Below are positions 16,967 through 25,020 of a DNA stretch of 43,641 nt, one piece after another. Where the stretch lies: NCBI GenBank assembly GCA_017518255.1, contig JAFWVK010000014.1:1-43641 (forward strand). The letters are read 5' to 3'. Position 1 is the stretch's first letter. The number at the start of each line of letters is the position of its first letter. Position numbers and translations under genes: made by a program. The notes beneath the pieces were generated by a model that was not told where the DNA came from, searched no databases, and worked only from the letters and a program-made list of their open reading frames with translations. This stretch comes from Oscillospiraceae bacterium. Lineage in GTDB: Bacteria; Bacillota; Clostridia; Oscillospirales; Ruminococcaceae.

Positions 16967-16986
16967 GTATGCGGCACGCCGCATAC
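16967..16986. promoter_or_regulatory. Perfect hairpin in the ugpC leader
   Basis: GTATGCGGC-2-GCCGCATAC, a 9-bp perfect palindrome inside the ~165-base 5' leader of the ABC ATPase gene. It could be an operator or an RNA stem. No riboswitch family is recognised. Confidence 0.4.
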
Positions 16987-17053
16987 CATAATGAAACAAA
17001 TGCTTTGGCGGTTTGAAGCGTAACGGATTACAGCCTATACAACCGCTGATACT

Positions 17054-17082
17054 ATCATACCAGATTTTGCGCCTCAGGTCAA
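17054..17082 (-). promoter_or_regulatory. Promoter of ugpC
   Basis: On the - strand: TTGACC (17082-17077), 17-base spacer, TATGAT (17059-17054). It starts right after the stop codon of the pseudouridine synthase. Confidence 0.7.
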
Positions 17083-17100
17083 GATGATAATTGAACAAAC

Positions 17101-17880
17101 TTATTTCCCTCCGTTTATCCAATATGACGAATAATTTTGCATGACAAACGCGCAAACATCTGAAATATGCGATTTTTTCAACACCGATTCGGCGTCTTTG
17201 TTGAATATGTTCACATATGATCCGGCGGGCAGATCCGGCGGCAGCCGAACCGCACCGATCTGCACACGGAGCAGTTTTTCGACATGATTTCCCGCTGCGG
17301 CGAACATTCTTCTGACCTGATGATACTTTCCCTCATGCAGTTCAATTACCGCAAGCTTCGGCGCAACTGCCGCCGATTCAGCCGGCAGGCAAAGTTCCTC
17401 CGATGCGCCCTCCCGCAGAAGAATTCCGGCACGGAACATTCCGGCGGTTTCTTCCGTAAAGGGGTCGCGCAGTGCCGCAAGATAATATTTCGGCGCATGG
17501 GATTTCGGTGAGAGCATTTTATGTGTCAGCTGACCGTCATCGGTAATCAGCAGCAGACCGGCGGTATCCTTGTCCAGTCTTCCTGCGGGAACCATTCCCG
17601 GCAGGCGATCCTCCGGCCTGAGCAGATCCAGAACGGTTTTCTGCGTCCGGTCGCGGGAGGCGGTAATCACGCCCTCCGGTTTATGCAGCAGAATATAGCG
17701 GTTTTTCCGGTAGAGAACCGGTTTTCCCCGCAGCAGAATTTCATCTGCTTCCGGATTCACAGCGGTATCCGGTTTCCGGACAGCGGCTCCGTTGACGGAA
17801 ACCGCGCCGCCGCGGATGAGTTCCGCCGCTTCCTTTCTGGAATATGCAGTTTGTTCGGAGAAAAAACGGTCAAGTCGCAT
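17101..17880 (-). CDS. Pseudouridine synthase, RsuA/RluB/E/F family
   Basis: A 259-residue enzyme converting specific rRNA uridines to pseudouridine. An N-terminal S4 RNA-binding domain (MRLDRFFSEQTAYSRKEAAE) is followed by the catalytic core with HKPEGVITAS, the catalytic aspartate in GRLDKDTAGLLL (Asp103) and GKYHQVRRMFAAAGN. Small-subunit (RsuA) and large-subunit (RluB/E/F) enzymes cannot be separated with confidence here. The gene is divergent from the DUF4830 gene. The ugpC promoter begins immediately after its stop codon with no terminator visible. Confidence 0.92.
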   Translation of the reverse strand: MRLDRFFSEQTAYSRKEAAELIRGGAVSVNGAAVRKPDTAVNPEADEILLRGKPVLYRKNRYILLHKPEGVITASRDRTQKTVLDLLRPEDRLPGMVPAGRLDKDTAGLLLITDDGQLTHKMLSPKSHAPKYYLAALRDPFTEETAGMFRAGILLREGASEELCLPAESAAVAPKLAVIELHEGKYHQVRRMFAAAGNHVEKLLRVQIGAVRLPPDLPAGSYVNIFNKDAESVLKKSHISDVCAFVMQNYSSYWINGGK

Positions 17881-17947
17881 ATTCTGCCTCTTGCATCATC
17901 ATATCGGGCGTCTTGTCCGCATAAACTGAACCGAAGGGGGAGTTTAT

Positions 17948-18370
17948 GTGAAAAAGCGCAGTCAAAGTATTCTCTTTGCAGCGGCAGCAATCCTGCTGCT
18001 GGCAATCGGTTTTCTGTTTTCGCGGAAAAAGCCGCAGAACCGGCCGCAGAACGCCGTAATTCTCAAAACGCCGCAGATGTGTGAAGCATGGCTGAATCTG
18101 CGCGGCTGGCGTGTCTCTGCGCCGGAGATCACACAAACGGTGATTCCGCAGCAATGGAAAACCGAGCCGGGTCAGCGCTGGCTGACACTCCAGATGCAGC
18201 AGGGCTTTGATCCCGCTGCATACGCAGGAAAAGAGGCTGTCCGATACACCTTTCCGGTTCTGAATGCACCGGGAAGCGAATGCCGTGCAGAGCTGCTGCT
18301 CTGCGGCGATACACTGATCGCGGCGCAGATTTACGATGCATCGACACAGATCATGCAGGCTGTTCGCTGA
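17948..18370 (+). CDS. DUF4830-like membrane-anchored protein
   Basis: A 140-residue protein with an N-terminal anchor or uncleaved signal (residues 8-24, hydrophobic), a short basic linker (SRKKPQNRPQ), and an extracytoplasmic domain resembling DUF4830 of clostridial anaerobes. Conserved-looking features are the GWRV segment, the TVIPQQW segment, QQGFDPAAYAGKEAVRYTF and a C-terminal disulphide-compatible cysteine pattern. Function unknown. The GTG start has GGGGGAG six bases upstream. The 3' end overlaps the convergent nrdR gene by 20 bases. Assignment to DUF4830 is from memory of the family pattern and should be treated as likely, not certain. Confidence 0.75.
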   Translation: MKKRSQSILFAAAAILLLAIGFLFSRKKPQNRPQNAVILKTPQMCEAWLNLRGWRVSAPEITQTVIPQQWKTEPGQRWLTLQMQQGFDPAAYAGKEAVRYTFPVLNAPGSECRAELLLCGDTLIAAQIYDASTQIMQAVR

Positions 18371-18827
18371 GCGGCTCCTCCTCTGCTCCGGGCATCTCAC
18401 TGATTACGCGGACAAAATCCGCGACATCGGAAAATGCAAGATAAACCGAAGCAAATCTGACATACGCAACCGGGTCGATTTTCTGGAGACGCTCCATCAC
18501 CATACTGCCGATCCGGTCGGGAGAGACAACGGTCACCATTTCGTTTGCGAGTTCCGCTTCAATCTCCTCAACAATTCCGTTGACCGCCTCCATTTTCACA
18601 GGGCGTTTTTTTATCGAATTATAGATACCGGCGAGCAGCTTGTTCCGGTTAAACGGTTCAAAGCTGCCGTCCCGTTTAGCAACCATAACCAGCGGCCGTT
18701 CCACGGACTCAAAGGTCGTGAAGCGCTTGCCGCATTTCAGGCATGCCCGGCGCCGTTTTTTTCTTCCTTCGATTGAGCGGGAATCAATCACCTTGGTGTC
18801 TTCCTCTCCGCAGAACGGGCATCGCAT
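18351..18827 (-). CDS. nrdR: Transcriptional repressor NrdR
   Basis: A ~158-residue nucleotide-sensing repressor of ribonucleotide reductase genes. The zinc ribbon Cys3-x2-Cys6 and Cys29-x2-Cys32 (CPFC, CLKC) with KRFTTFE is followed by the ATP-cone domain (VMVAKRDGSFEPFNRNKL). I start at the ATG giving MRCPFCG, the usual family start; a GTG three codons earlier (18836) is also possible. The TIM-barrel isomerase gene ends just upstream, so the two are probably cotranscribed. The 3' end overlaps the convergent DUF4830 gene by 20 bases. No ribonucleotide reductase gene is present in the window. Confidence 0.95.
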   Translation of the reverse strand: MRCPFCGEEDTKVIDSRSIEGRKKRRRACLKCGKRFTTFESVERPLVMVAKRDGSFEPFNRNKLLAGIYNSIKKRPVKMEAVNGIVEEIEAELANEMVTVVSPDRIGSMVMERLQKIDPVAYVRFASVYLAFSDVADFVRVISEMPGAEEEPLSEQPA

Positions 18828-18848
18828 ATTCTTCACATTCCTTTCCGT

Positions 18849-19640
18849 TCAGGTGTTTACCGCCTTTTTAATCAGTCTGCCGATTCTCTGATAATCCTCA
18901 GCAAGCTCGGCAGCACTTTCAAACGAATCACGGTAGAGTTCCAGTGTCACGGTGCCGTGAAAGCCCTGTGCCGCAAGTGACGCAAAAAACGGAACCGTTT
19001 CAAATCTGCCCTTTCCGATGCGCAGGCAGTCACCTTTATCGCTGTGATCGCTCAGATGCACATTCACAATATGGCTGCCGACCGCCCGGACGGCTTCATC
19101 AATCTGGATGCCGGCACGAACCGCCTGCTTGACATCAAAGGTCAGCTTCGCCTCATCGCCGAGTCTCCGGCAGAATTCACGCAGAAAGCGCAGCTTCCCG
19201 CTTTCATATTTGACGACATTTTCCTGTGTAACCGTCACGCCGAAGGGCTTTGCCGTTTCACAGAGCATCCGGAACCGCTCAAAGTAAATCTCCGGTTTGC
19301 ATCCGCCGGCAAATGCACCGTGCAGAATATAATATTCCGCACCGAGAATCTGCATGGCGGCAAAAACCCGTTTGGCTTCCTCCAAAAAATCCGCAGCTCT
19401 CCGCGGATATTCGGAAAACAGCATACGGGCTTCCTGAAGCCCGGTCCAGGGGTGAACGGTGCGGCAGGTCATTCCGAAGCGGTTCATCATCGCTTTCAGG
19501 TCATTGACATACACCGGCCGGCATTCCGAGGGTGCATTCAAAAAAATCTCAACGGTCCGGATTCCGTGCAGACAGAGGTCATAGAGTGCATCTTCTGTCG
19601 GTTTCGGAAATAAGCAAGCCGTAGAAACTGCCGGAATCAT
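18849..19640 (-). CDS. Sugar phosphate isomerase/epimerase-like TIM barrel protein
   Basis: A 263-residue protein of the xylose-isomerase-like/AP-endonuclease-2 superfamily, a metal-dependent TIM barrel. Likely metal ligands are seen in order: Glu in VTQENV, Asp in LTFDVKQA, His in NVHLSDH and Glu in TLELY. Known members isomerise or epimerise sugars or inositol derivatives; the substrate here cannot be told. It has its own promoter (19684-19713), which overlaps the hairpin after secF, and is followed closely by nrdR. Confidence 0.85.
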   Translation of the reverse strand: MIPAVSTACLFPKPTEDALYDLCLHGIRTVEIFLNAPSECRPVYVNDLKAMMNRFGMTCRTVHPWTGLQEARMLFSEYPRRAADFLEEAKRVFAAMQILGAEYYILHGAFAGGCKPEIYFERFRMLCETAKPFGVTVTQENVVKYESGKLRFLREFCRRLGDEAKLTFDVKQAVRAGIQIDEAVRAVGSHIVNVHLSDHSDKGDCLRIGKGRFETVPFFASLAAQGFHGTVTLELYRDSFESAAELAEDYQRIGRLIKKAVNT

Positions 19641-19683
19641 AACACCGCCCCCGCTGCATATTTCTATCCATAATAACCGTTTT

Positions 19684-19721
19684 ATTATAACACGAAGCGC
19701 CCTGCATTCGCAAGGCGCTTC
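19684..19721 (-). promoter_or_regulatory. Promoter nested in the secF terminator-like hairpin
   Basis: GAAGCGCC (19694-19701) and GGCGCTTC (19714-19721) form a stem whose 12-base loop holds part of TTGCGA (19713-19708). After an 18-base spacer comes TATAAT (19689-19684). The hairpin ends the secDF transcript, while the - strand promoter drives the TIM-barrel gene and nrdR. Confidence 0.55.
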
Positions 19722-19792
19722 AATGATTTTCAGTTATTCATACAATGATTGTATGTTTATCCGCTTCTGTTTTTACGATTTTATGCATGAAA

Positions 19793-20782
19793 TCAGTCTT
19801 CCTTTTTCGCCTTCGGCTCTCTGGTTTTCCAAGAGGTCCAGAGCATCGGTGCGAAGCAGAGGGAAGAATAGCATCCGGAGACCATACCGACAGTCATCGG
19901 AATGCTGAAATGCTGAATCGAAGAAATATTGTTGACTGTTGCGAGAATGGTCACAATCAGCATTGCCGCAATGGTTGTGACTGAGGTGCGGATGGTGCGC
20001 TTCATCGTCTGGCTCAGGGAGATATTGACAACCTCCGGCAGCTTTGTCGTACCCGGAAGAATCCCTTTGTTTTCACGGATTCTGTCGTACACAACAATCG
20101 TATCGTTGACCGAATAACCGAGAATGGTCAGGATAACTGCCATAAAGTTAGAATCAATCTCGAAACGGCACACAACAAAGGTACCGAATACAATCACGAG
20201 GTCATGCAGCAGCGCCGCAACTGCGAACACACCGGCACTCCAGCCGGAGATGCGCTTGAATCTCCATGCAATATAGAGAATCAGCACAACCGCAGCAAAG
20301 ATTGCAGCGACCAGACACTTTGCAAGAAAGCGCTTTCCGGAGCTTGCCGCAACGTCATTGGTTTCGAGGGAATCAATCTGTGCATCCGGATATTTCTCCT
20401 GCAATTTTGCAAGCAGTTCATCCTGCATCTTTGCATCGAATGCCTTATCCATGCTGAAAGAAACCGTAAAGGTTGTCTGGCGCTCGCCGGTAAAGGTTTC
20501 ACCGGTCTGAACCTTTGTATGTGTTTTCAGATAGTCCTTGGAGATACTCGCAATCTCATTTTCATCAATTGTTCCGTTATAGCTGTATGTCGCGAGCGTG
20601 CCGCCCTTGAATTCAATCGAGACATTCACGCCGAAGATAAAGCAGCTTGCAAGAACCAGCACCATCAGCACAGAAGAAAGCACAAAGAATTTTCTGCGGT
20701 TTCCGTAAAAATCGCGGACTTTCACCTGCTCCAGCAGAGACTGCACATTTGTTTTGTTGGAATTTTTCTTTGACTTACTCAT
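19793..20782 (-). CDS. secF: Protein translocase subunit SecF
   Basis: A 329-residue inner-membrane subunit of the SecDF complex, which uses the proton gradient to help pull secreted proteins through SecYEG. One N-terminal helix follows a basic start, then a small periplasmic-type domain after FKGGTLATY, then five further helices. Signature GYSVNDTIVVYDRIREN is present. The start overlaps the secD stop by ATGA. It is a separate gene rather than the fused SecDF of Bacillus. Confidence 0.96.
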   Translation of the reverse strand: MSKSKKNSNKTNVQSLLEQVKVRDFYGNRRKFFVLSSVLMVLVLASCFIFGVNVSIEFKGGTLATYSYNGTIDENEIASISKDYLKTHTKVQTGETFTGERQTTFTVSFSMDKAFDAKMQDELLAKLQEKYPDAQIDSLETNDVAASSGKRFLAKCLVAAIFAAVVLILYIAWRFKRISGWSAGVFAVAALLHDLVIVFGTFVVCRFEIDSNFMAVILTILGYSVNDTIVVYDRIRENKGILPGTTKLPEVVNISLSQTMKRTIRTSVTTIAAMLIVTILATVNNISSIQHFSIPMTVGMVSGCYSSLCFAPMLWTSWKTREPKAKKED

Positions 20783-22236
20783 TTCTCAGCACCTCCGTAA
20801 AGCTTTCTGTTCTGGAAGGCCTTGAACTTGGAAAGGGAGGTCAGCATCAGACGGGAAGCCAGAACGCCCATGATAAAATTGAAGACAACACCGGTCAGCA
20901 GTGTAAAGCCGAAGGAATAAATCGTACCCTCCGTCGAAACGCCGAACCAGGTAAACAGGAACTTCAGCAGCTTTGCAAAGAAGCTGGTAGAAACACCGAA
21001 TGCGCCCATCAGAATCACAGCGACAATGATAACAGTCATATTACCGTCAAGAATCGAGGTGAAGGAACGCTTGTATGCGGATTTCAGAGCAGAATCCAGA
21101 GATTTTCCGGTATGGAGCTCTTCCTTGATGCGTTCACCCGTAATAATATTACAGTCAACGCCCATACCGATTGCAAGGATAATACCCGCAATACCCGGAA
21201 TCGTCAGTGTATTGGAGGACTCAAATCCGAACCAGCCGGAAATGACTGCCAGCGTGCCGGCGACCTGACCGAGCAGTGCCACTGCCGCAACAAAGCCCGG
21301 CAGACGGTACAGAACGATCATATAAATCATAATCAGGCACAGTGCGATGATACCGGACATCATCATGATACGGAGTGCGCCCTTGCCCATGCTCGGAGAG
21401 ATGGTCTTAAAGGTTTCTGTTTTCAGATTGAACGGAAGTGCGCCGCCGTTGATTTTGTCTGCGAGTGCCTTTGCGCCGTCATAGTCAAAATCTCCCGTAA
21501 TATTTGCTTCGCCCTTGGAGATAACATCATTGACGGCAGGATACGAAATACAGTTTGTATCCATCCAGATCGAAATAACATATCTGGAACCGGATCCCTT
21601 TGTATCCAGATAAGCAGCATCCTTATTCACCGCAGCCTGCGTTGCATTTGCAAACGCATCTCTGCCGCTTTCCTTAAGCTTCAGTGCAACCATATAATGC
21701 TCGGTCTGATTGCCGCTTGAATCAATTTCCGGCTTTACAAAAGCCTCATCAATATCTGTACCTTCGAGGATGATATCGCCGCCCGGCGTAATGGTTGTAT
21801 TGCCTAAATCGTCAACTTCGGACGTATAATTGTAGCCTGCCCGGAACTGCAATTTTGCAGTTTCACCGAGTTCTGCGACAGCCGATTCCGGATCAAAATC
21901 GGATTCTCCGTTTTTCCACGGGAACCGGACGATCACCTTATCGTTGCTGTCGTCCACATAAACCTCGTAGTCATTGATACCGAGCGTAACCAGACGGGTT
22001 TTCATAACCTCTTCCACAGCATTGAGCTGTCCCTCTGTCGCATCCGTCCCGTCCTCCGGACCGAATGTAACGTCTACACCGCCCTGAATATCAATGCCCA
22101 GACGAATGTCTTTCAGACCTTTGATATAAACGGTCGTCAGATCACCGTACTGATTCTTCACGCCGAACACGGTCGAAGCCGCGAATGCGACAATCAGAAA
22201 AAACACGATGAAAAAGACTGATTTTTTTGCCTTCAC
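20779..22236 (-). CDS. secD: Protein translocase subunit SecD
   Basis: A 485-residue membrane partner of SecF. N-terminal helix (SVFFIVFFLIVAFAASTVFG), then the signature LGIDIQGGVDV, a large extracytoplasmic P1 domain of about 200 residues, and five C-terminal helices with AIGMGVDCNIITGERIKEEL. I chose the GTG start at 22236, which has AAGGAGG seven bases before it; the TTG two codons earlier is nearly touching the Shine-Dalgarno. It is expressed from a consensus promoter (22326-22354) with secF and forms a transcription unit separate from purB. Confidence 0.95.
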   Translation of the reverse strand: MKAKKSVFFIVFFLIVAFAASTVFGVKNQYGDLTTVYIKGLKDIRLGIDIQGGVDVTFGPEDGTDATEGQLNAVEEVMKTRLVTLGINDYEVYVDDSNDKVIVRFPWKNGESDFDPESAVAELGETAKLQFRAGYNYTSEVDDLGNTTITPGGDIILEGTDIDEAFVKPEIDSSGNQTEHYMVALKLKESGRDAFANATQAAVNKDAAYLDTKGSGSRYVISIWMDTNCISYPAVNDVISKGEANITGDFDYDGAKALADKINGGALPFNLKTETFKTISPSMGKGALRIMMMSGIIALCLIMIYMIVLYRLPGFVAAVALLGQVAGTLAVISGWFGFESSNTLTIPGIAGIILAIGMGVDCNIITGERIKEELHTGKSLDSALKSAYKRSFTSILDGNMTVIIVAVILMGAFGVSTSFFAKLLKFLFTWFGVSTEGTIYSFGFTLLTGVVFNFIMGVLASRLMLTSLSKFKAFQNRKLYGGAEK

Positions 22237-22325
22237 TGCCAAGCCTCCTTGTTTTCTTCTGCATCGGCGCAGCGCAAAAAACCGCAGAAGGGCAGTCCTC
22301 TGACACGAGCCGACAAGTAATTTTT

Positions 22326-22354
22326 ATTATAGTGCATTTTTCAGAAATTGTCAA
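22326..22354 (-). promoter_or_regulatory. Consensus promoter of secD-secF
   Basis: On the - strand: TTGACA (22354-22349), 17-base spacer, TATAAT (22331-22326). It is the best sigma-A promoter match in the window and lies about 85 bases before the secD start. Confidence 0.9.
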
Positions 22355-22374
22355 GAGATTTCTTTATAAAAATC

Positions 22375-22409
22375 TCAGCTTGCAGATAAAGCGGTATCTG
22401 CGATGCATC
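22375..22409. repeat. 35-base intergenic repeat, copy 2
   Basis: 31 of 35 bases match 13413-13447. It forms a perfect GCAGATA/TATCTGC stem (22382-22388/22395-22401) just after purB. It may contribute to purB termination, although no T-run follows closely. Confidence 0.6.
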
Positions 22410-22448
22410 AAAAATCTGACAGGCACATAATTGAGCGCTTTCCTCCGC

Positions 22449-23882
22449 TTATACCGTCAGTTCGACATCCGCGGCGGACTCCGCATCCCGGAGCACCGGC
22501 GCAATGCACTCGCTCAGGAACTCCTCGACCTGCTGCACACTTCTGCCGGTGTAGTTTGCGGGATCGAGTCTGCTTTCCAGTTCCTCCGCGGTCACGCCGA
22601 AGATCGGATCCTTGACGATGCGCTCGCAGAGGTCATTTTTCAGACCCTTCTGCTTGACCTGCGCGCCTGCCTCCATAGAATGCACGCGGATATGCTCGTG
22701 CAGCTCCTGACGGTCACCGCCGCTGGCTGCCGCATCCATAATCACATTTTCTGTCGCCATGAACGGCAGCTCTGCCATGACGCGCTGCCGGATAACCGCC
22801 GGATAGACGACCATGCCGCTTGTGACGTTCATCATAATATTCAGGATTGCATCCGCGGCAAGGAATCCCTCCGCAACGGCAATGCGCTTGTTCGCGGAAT
22901 CATCGAGTGTGCGCTCGAACCACTGCGTACCGGCTGTGAATGCGGGATTGAGCGTGTCGGTCATGAGATAGCGGGCGAGTGCGGTAATACGCTCGCAGCG
23001 CATCGGGTTGCGCTTGTACGCCATTGCAGAAGAACCAATCTGTCCGGATTCAAACGGCTCCTCCATTTCCTTAAAGGACTGGAGCAGACGCATATCGTTC
23101 GCAAATTTCATCGCGCTCTGTGCGATGCCGGAGAGTACATTCAAGACTTGCGCATCGACCTTGCGGGAATAGGTCTGTCCGGAAACCGGCACAACTGCCT
23201 CCGGTGCAAAGCCCATTTCAACGGCGATTTTCCGTTCCATTTCGCGGATTTTCGCGCCGTCGCCGTGGAACAGCTCCATAAAGGACGCCTGTGTTCCGGT
23301 TGTACCCTTCGAGCCCAGCAGCTTCATTCTGCCGATCTGGAAATCCAGCTCCTCAAGATCGAGCAGCAGCTCGTTCATCCAGAGGGTCGCACGCTTGCCG
23401 ACGGTCGTGAGCTGTGCAGGCTGACAGTGCGTATATGCAAGGCAGGGCTGTGCTTTCCATTCCTCCGCAAATTTCGCCAGATTGCGCAGAACCGAGATCA
23501 GCTTTGTGCGGACGAGTTTCAGCGCATCCCGCATAATGATGATATCGGTGTTGTCGCCGACATAGCAGGAGGTTGCGCCGAGGTGAATGATGCCTTTGGC
23601 ATTTGGACAGCAGAGACCGTAGGCATAGACATGCGACATGACGTCGTGACGGCACTCGCGCTCGCGCTTTGCCGCCGCCTCATAGTCGATATCAGTGATG
23701 TGCGCCTCCAGCTCGGCGACCTGCTCCGCGGTGACATTCAGCCCGAGCTCATGCTCGGCTCTCGCCAGCGCGACCCAAAGCCGCCGCCATGTCGAGAACT
23801 TCTTGTCCGCAGAGAAAAGATACTGCATTTCCGCGCTCGCATAGCGCGTGCAAAAAGGGGATTCGTAACTGTTTGTGCTCAT
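22449..23882 (-). CDS. purB: Adenylosuccinate lyase
   Basis: A 477-residue enzyme acting twice in purine synthesis, cleaving SAICAR to AICAR and adenylosuccinate to AMP with release of fumarate. The fumarase/aspartase superfamily signature GSSAMAYKRNPMRCE lies at 283-297 with the catalytic serine loop. LGATSCYVGDNTD (101-113) and AYTHCQPAQ (149-157, catalytic His) are present. AAAGGA precedes the ATG. It appears to be the distal gene of the long leftward run that starts at the origin genes, and no closer promoter is visible. Confidence 0.96.
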   Translation of the reverse strand: MSTNSYESPFCTRYASAEMQYLFSADKKFSTWRRLWVALARAEHELGLNVTAEQVAELEAHITDIDYEAAAKRERECRHDVMSHVYAYGLCCPNAKGIIHLGATSCYVGDNTDIIIMRDALKLVRTKLISVLRNLAKFAEEWKAQPCLAYTHCQPAQLTTVGKRATLWMNELLLDLEELDFQIGRMKLLGSKGTTGTQASFMELFHGDGAKIREMERKIAVEMGFAPEAVVPVSGQTYSRKVDAQVLNVLSGIAQSAMKFANDMRLLQSFKEMEEPFESGQIGSSAMAYKRNPMRCERITALARYLMTDTLNPAFTAGTQWFERTLDDSANKRIAVAEGFLAADAILNIMMNVTSGMVVYPAVIRQRVMAELPFMATENVIMDAAASGGDRQELHEHIRVHSMEAGAQVKQKGLKNDLCERIVKDPIFGVTAEELESRLDPANYTGRSVQQVEEFLSECIAPVLRDAESAADVELTV

Positions 23883-23897
23883 GATAAATTTTCCTTT

Positions 23898-24023
23898 CTA
23901 TCGTAAATTATGATTCATATAAAACCAATGAAGACCCAACCGTCGCCATCTACATAGCAGGCAGAGCGCGGCAAGCGCCGCCGCCGTCACTCTGTAGCGT
24001 TTCATTACTGCACCGCCTTTCAT
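23898..24023 (-). CDS. Possible small membrane peptide between the 69-residue gene and purB
   Basis: A 41-codon frame whose ATG overlaps the stop of the preceding gene (TGATG) and which ends 15 bases before purB. A second ATG at 24005 gives 35 residues: basic start MKRYRV, a hydrophobic stretch TAAALAALCLLC, then a basic and aromatic tail GLHWFYMNHNLR. The shape is that of a small single-span membrane peptide, and translational coupling is plausible. There is no homology I recognise, so this may be a chance frame. Confidence 0.35.
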   Translation of the reverse strand: MKGGAVMKRYRVTAAALAALCLLCRWRRLGLHWFYMNHNLR

Positions 24024-24232
24024 CAGTAAGATGTAACAGAAACACTGCCGTTCAGCTTACGGCTGGAAAAATGCCGGATAATTGTCATTTGCACCAGATC
24101 GGAAAGCACAACATCCCGGCAATTGCTGCACAGAACGGTGTATCTCTGCACAGCGTCCGAAAACGAATCATAATATTCCGTTTCGACCTGCGGTATATTT
24201 TCCCTGACCGCATAACAAATCATATAACGCAT
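24023..24232 (-). CDS. Small hypothetical protein (69 residues)
   Basis: A 69-residue soluble protein, MRYMICYAVRENIPQVETEY at the start, with Cys35 and Cys38 spaced CSNC. GGAG seven bases before the ATG fixes this start over a longer upstream frame that would run into the SDR gene. It lies 14 bases after the SDR gene and overlaps the next small frame by one base, so it belongs to the same operon. No family recognised. Confidence 0.65.
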   Translation of the reverse strand: MRYMICYAVRENIPQVETEYYDSFSDAVQRYTVLCSNCRDVVLSDLVQMTIIRHFSSRKLNGSVSVTSY

Positions 24233-24246
24233 CGTCTTTCTCCTTA

Positions 24247-25020
24247 TCAGATTGCCGGCATCACTCTGCCGCCGGAAACAGGAATATAGGCACCTGTTGT
24301 AAACGAAGCGAGCGGAGAGGCAAGGAATGCACACATCTGCGCAATTTCTGCATCTGTTCCGCGCCGTCCCAGCGGAACGGTTTTGTCATAATCCGGCTGC
24401 ACTTCCGTATGCAGGCGGCGGTCGTTTTCCGTGACCGTCCAGCCCGGCGCAACCTCATTGACCGTGATCTGATGCGGTCCCAGCTCTTTCGCCAGCACGC
24501 GCACCAGCCCGTCAAGCCCGCGCTTGGCTGCCGTATAAGCGCCGCAGTTTGCCTCGGCAAGCGCAGAGCATTCGGTATTGATGACAACAATTCTGCCGCC
24601 CGAACCCTTTGCGATGATATCCGGCACAAAAGATTTTACCATGTGTACCGTCTGCATGACGCAGGAATTGTACTGACTGTCAAAATCGGCAAGCGGCTGG
24701 TCAATGACAGGTTTCCATTCATACTGAATGACCGCATTGTGTACCAGAATGTCAGGCACGCCGATTTTTGCAGCCGCGATATCCTGCTTCATCCGTGCAA
24801 CATCCTCCGGATTTGTGATATCCGCCTGAACGGTCATCACGCGCCTGCCGGTATTCCGGCGCAGCTCAACCGCGAGCATGTCCGCATCCTGCTTGTTCCG
24901 GTGATAATGCAGAACCAGATCGGCGCCGCAGTCCGCAAAGGTTCTGGCAATGACACGTCCGAGCATTCCCGATGCACCCGTAATCAATGCAAGATGTCCG
25001 CGTAAATCAATCGACAGCAT
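24247..25020 (-). CDS. SDR-family oxidoreductase (FabG-like)
   Basis: A 257-residue NAD(P)-dependent short-chain dehydrogenase. The cofactor loop TGASGMLGR near residues 14-22, the NTECSA region carrying the catalytic serine, and AYTAAKRGLDG with the catalytic Tyr-x3-Lys are all visible, followed by the family-typical VAPGWTVTE. The nearest named relatives are 3-oxoacyl-ACP reductases. A phosphopantetheinyl transferase immediately upstream supports, but does not prove, an ACP-bound substrate. The ATG at 25020 is preferred because GGA lies 8 bases upstream; it overlaps the transferase gene by 14 bases. Confidence 0.88.
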   Translation of the reverse strand: MLSIDLRGHLALITGASGMLGRVIARTFADCGADLVLHYHRNKQDADMLAVELRRNTGRRVMTVQADITNPEDVARMKQDIAAAKIGVPDILVHNAVIQYEWKPVIDQPLADFDSQYNSCVMQTVHMVKSFVPDIIAKGSGGRIVVINTECSALAEANCGAYTAAKRGLDGLVRVLAKELGPHQITVNEVAPGWTVTENDRRLHTEVQPDYDKTVPLGRRGTDAEIAQMCAFLASPLASFTTGAYIPVSGGRVMPAI

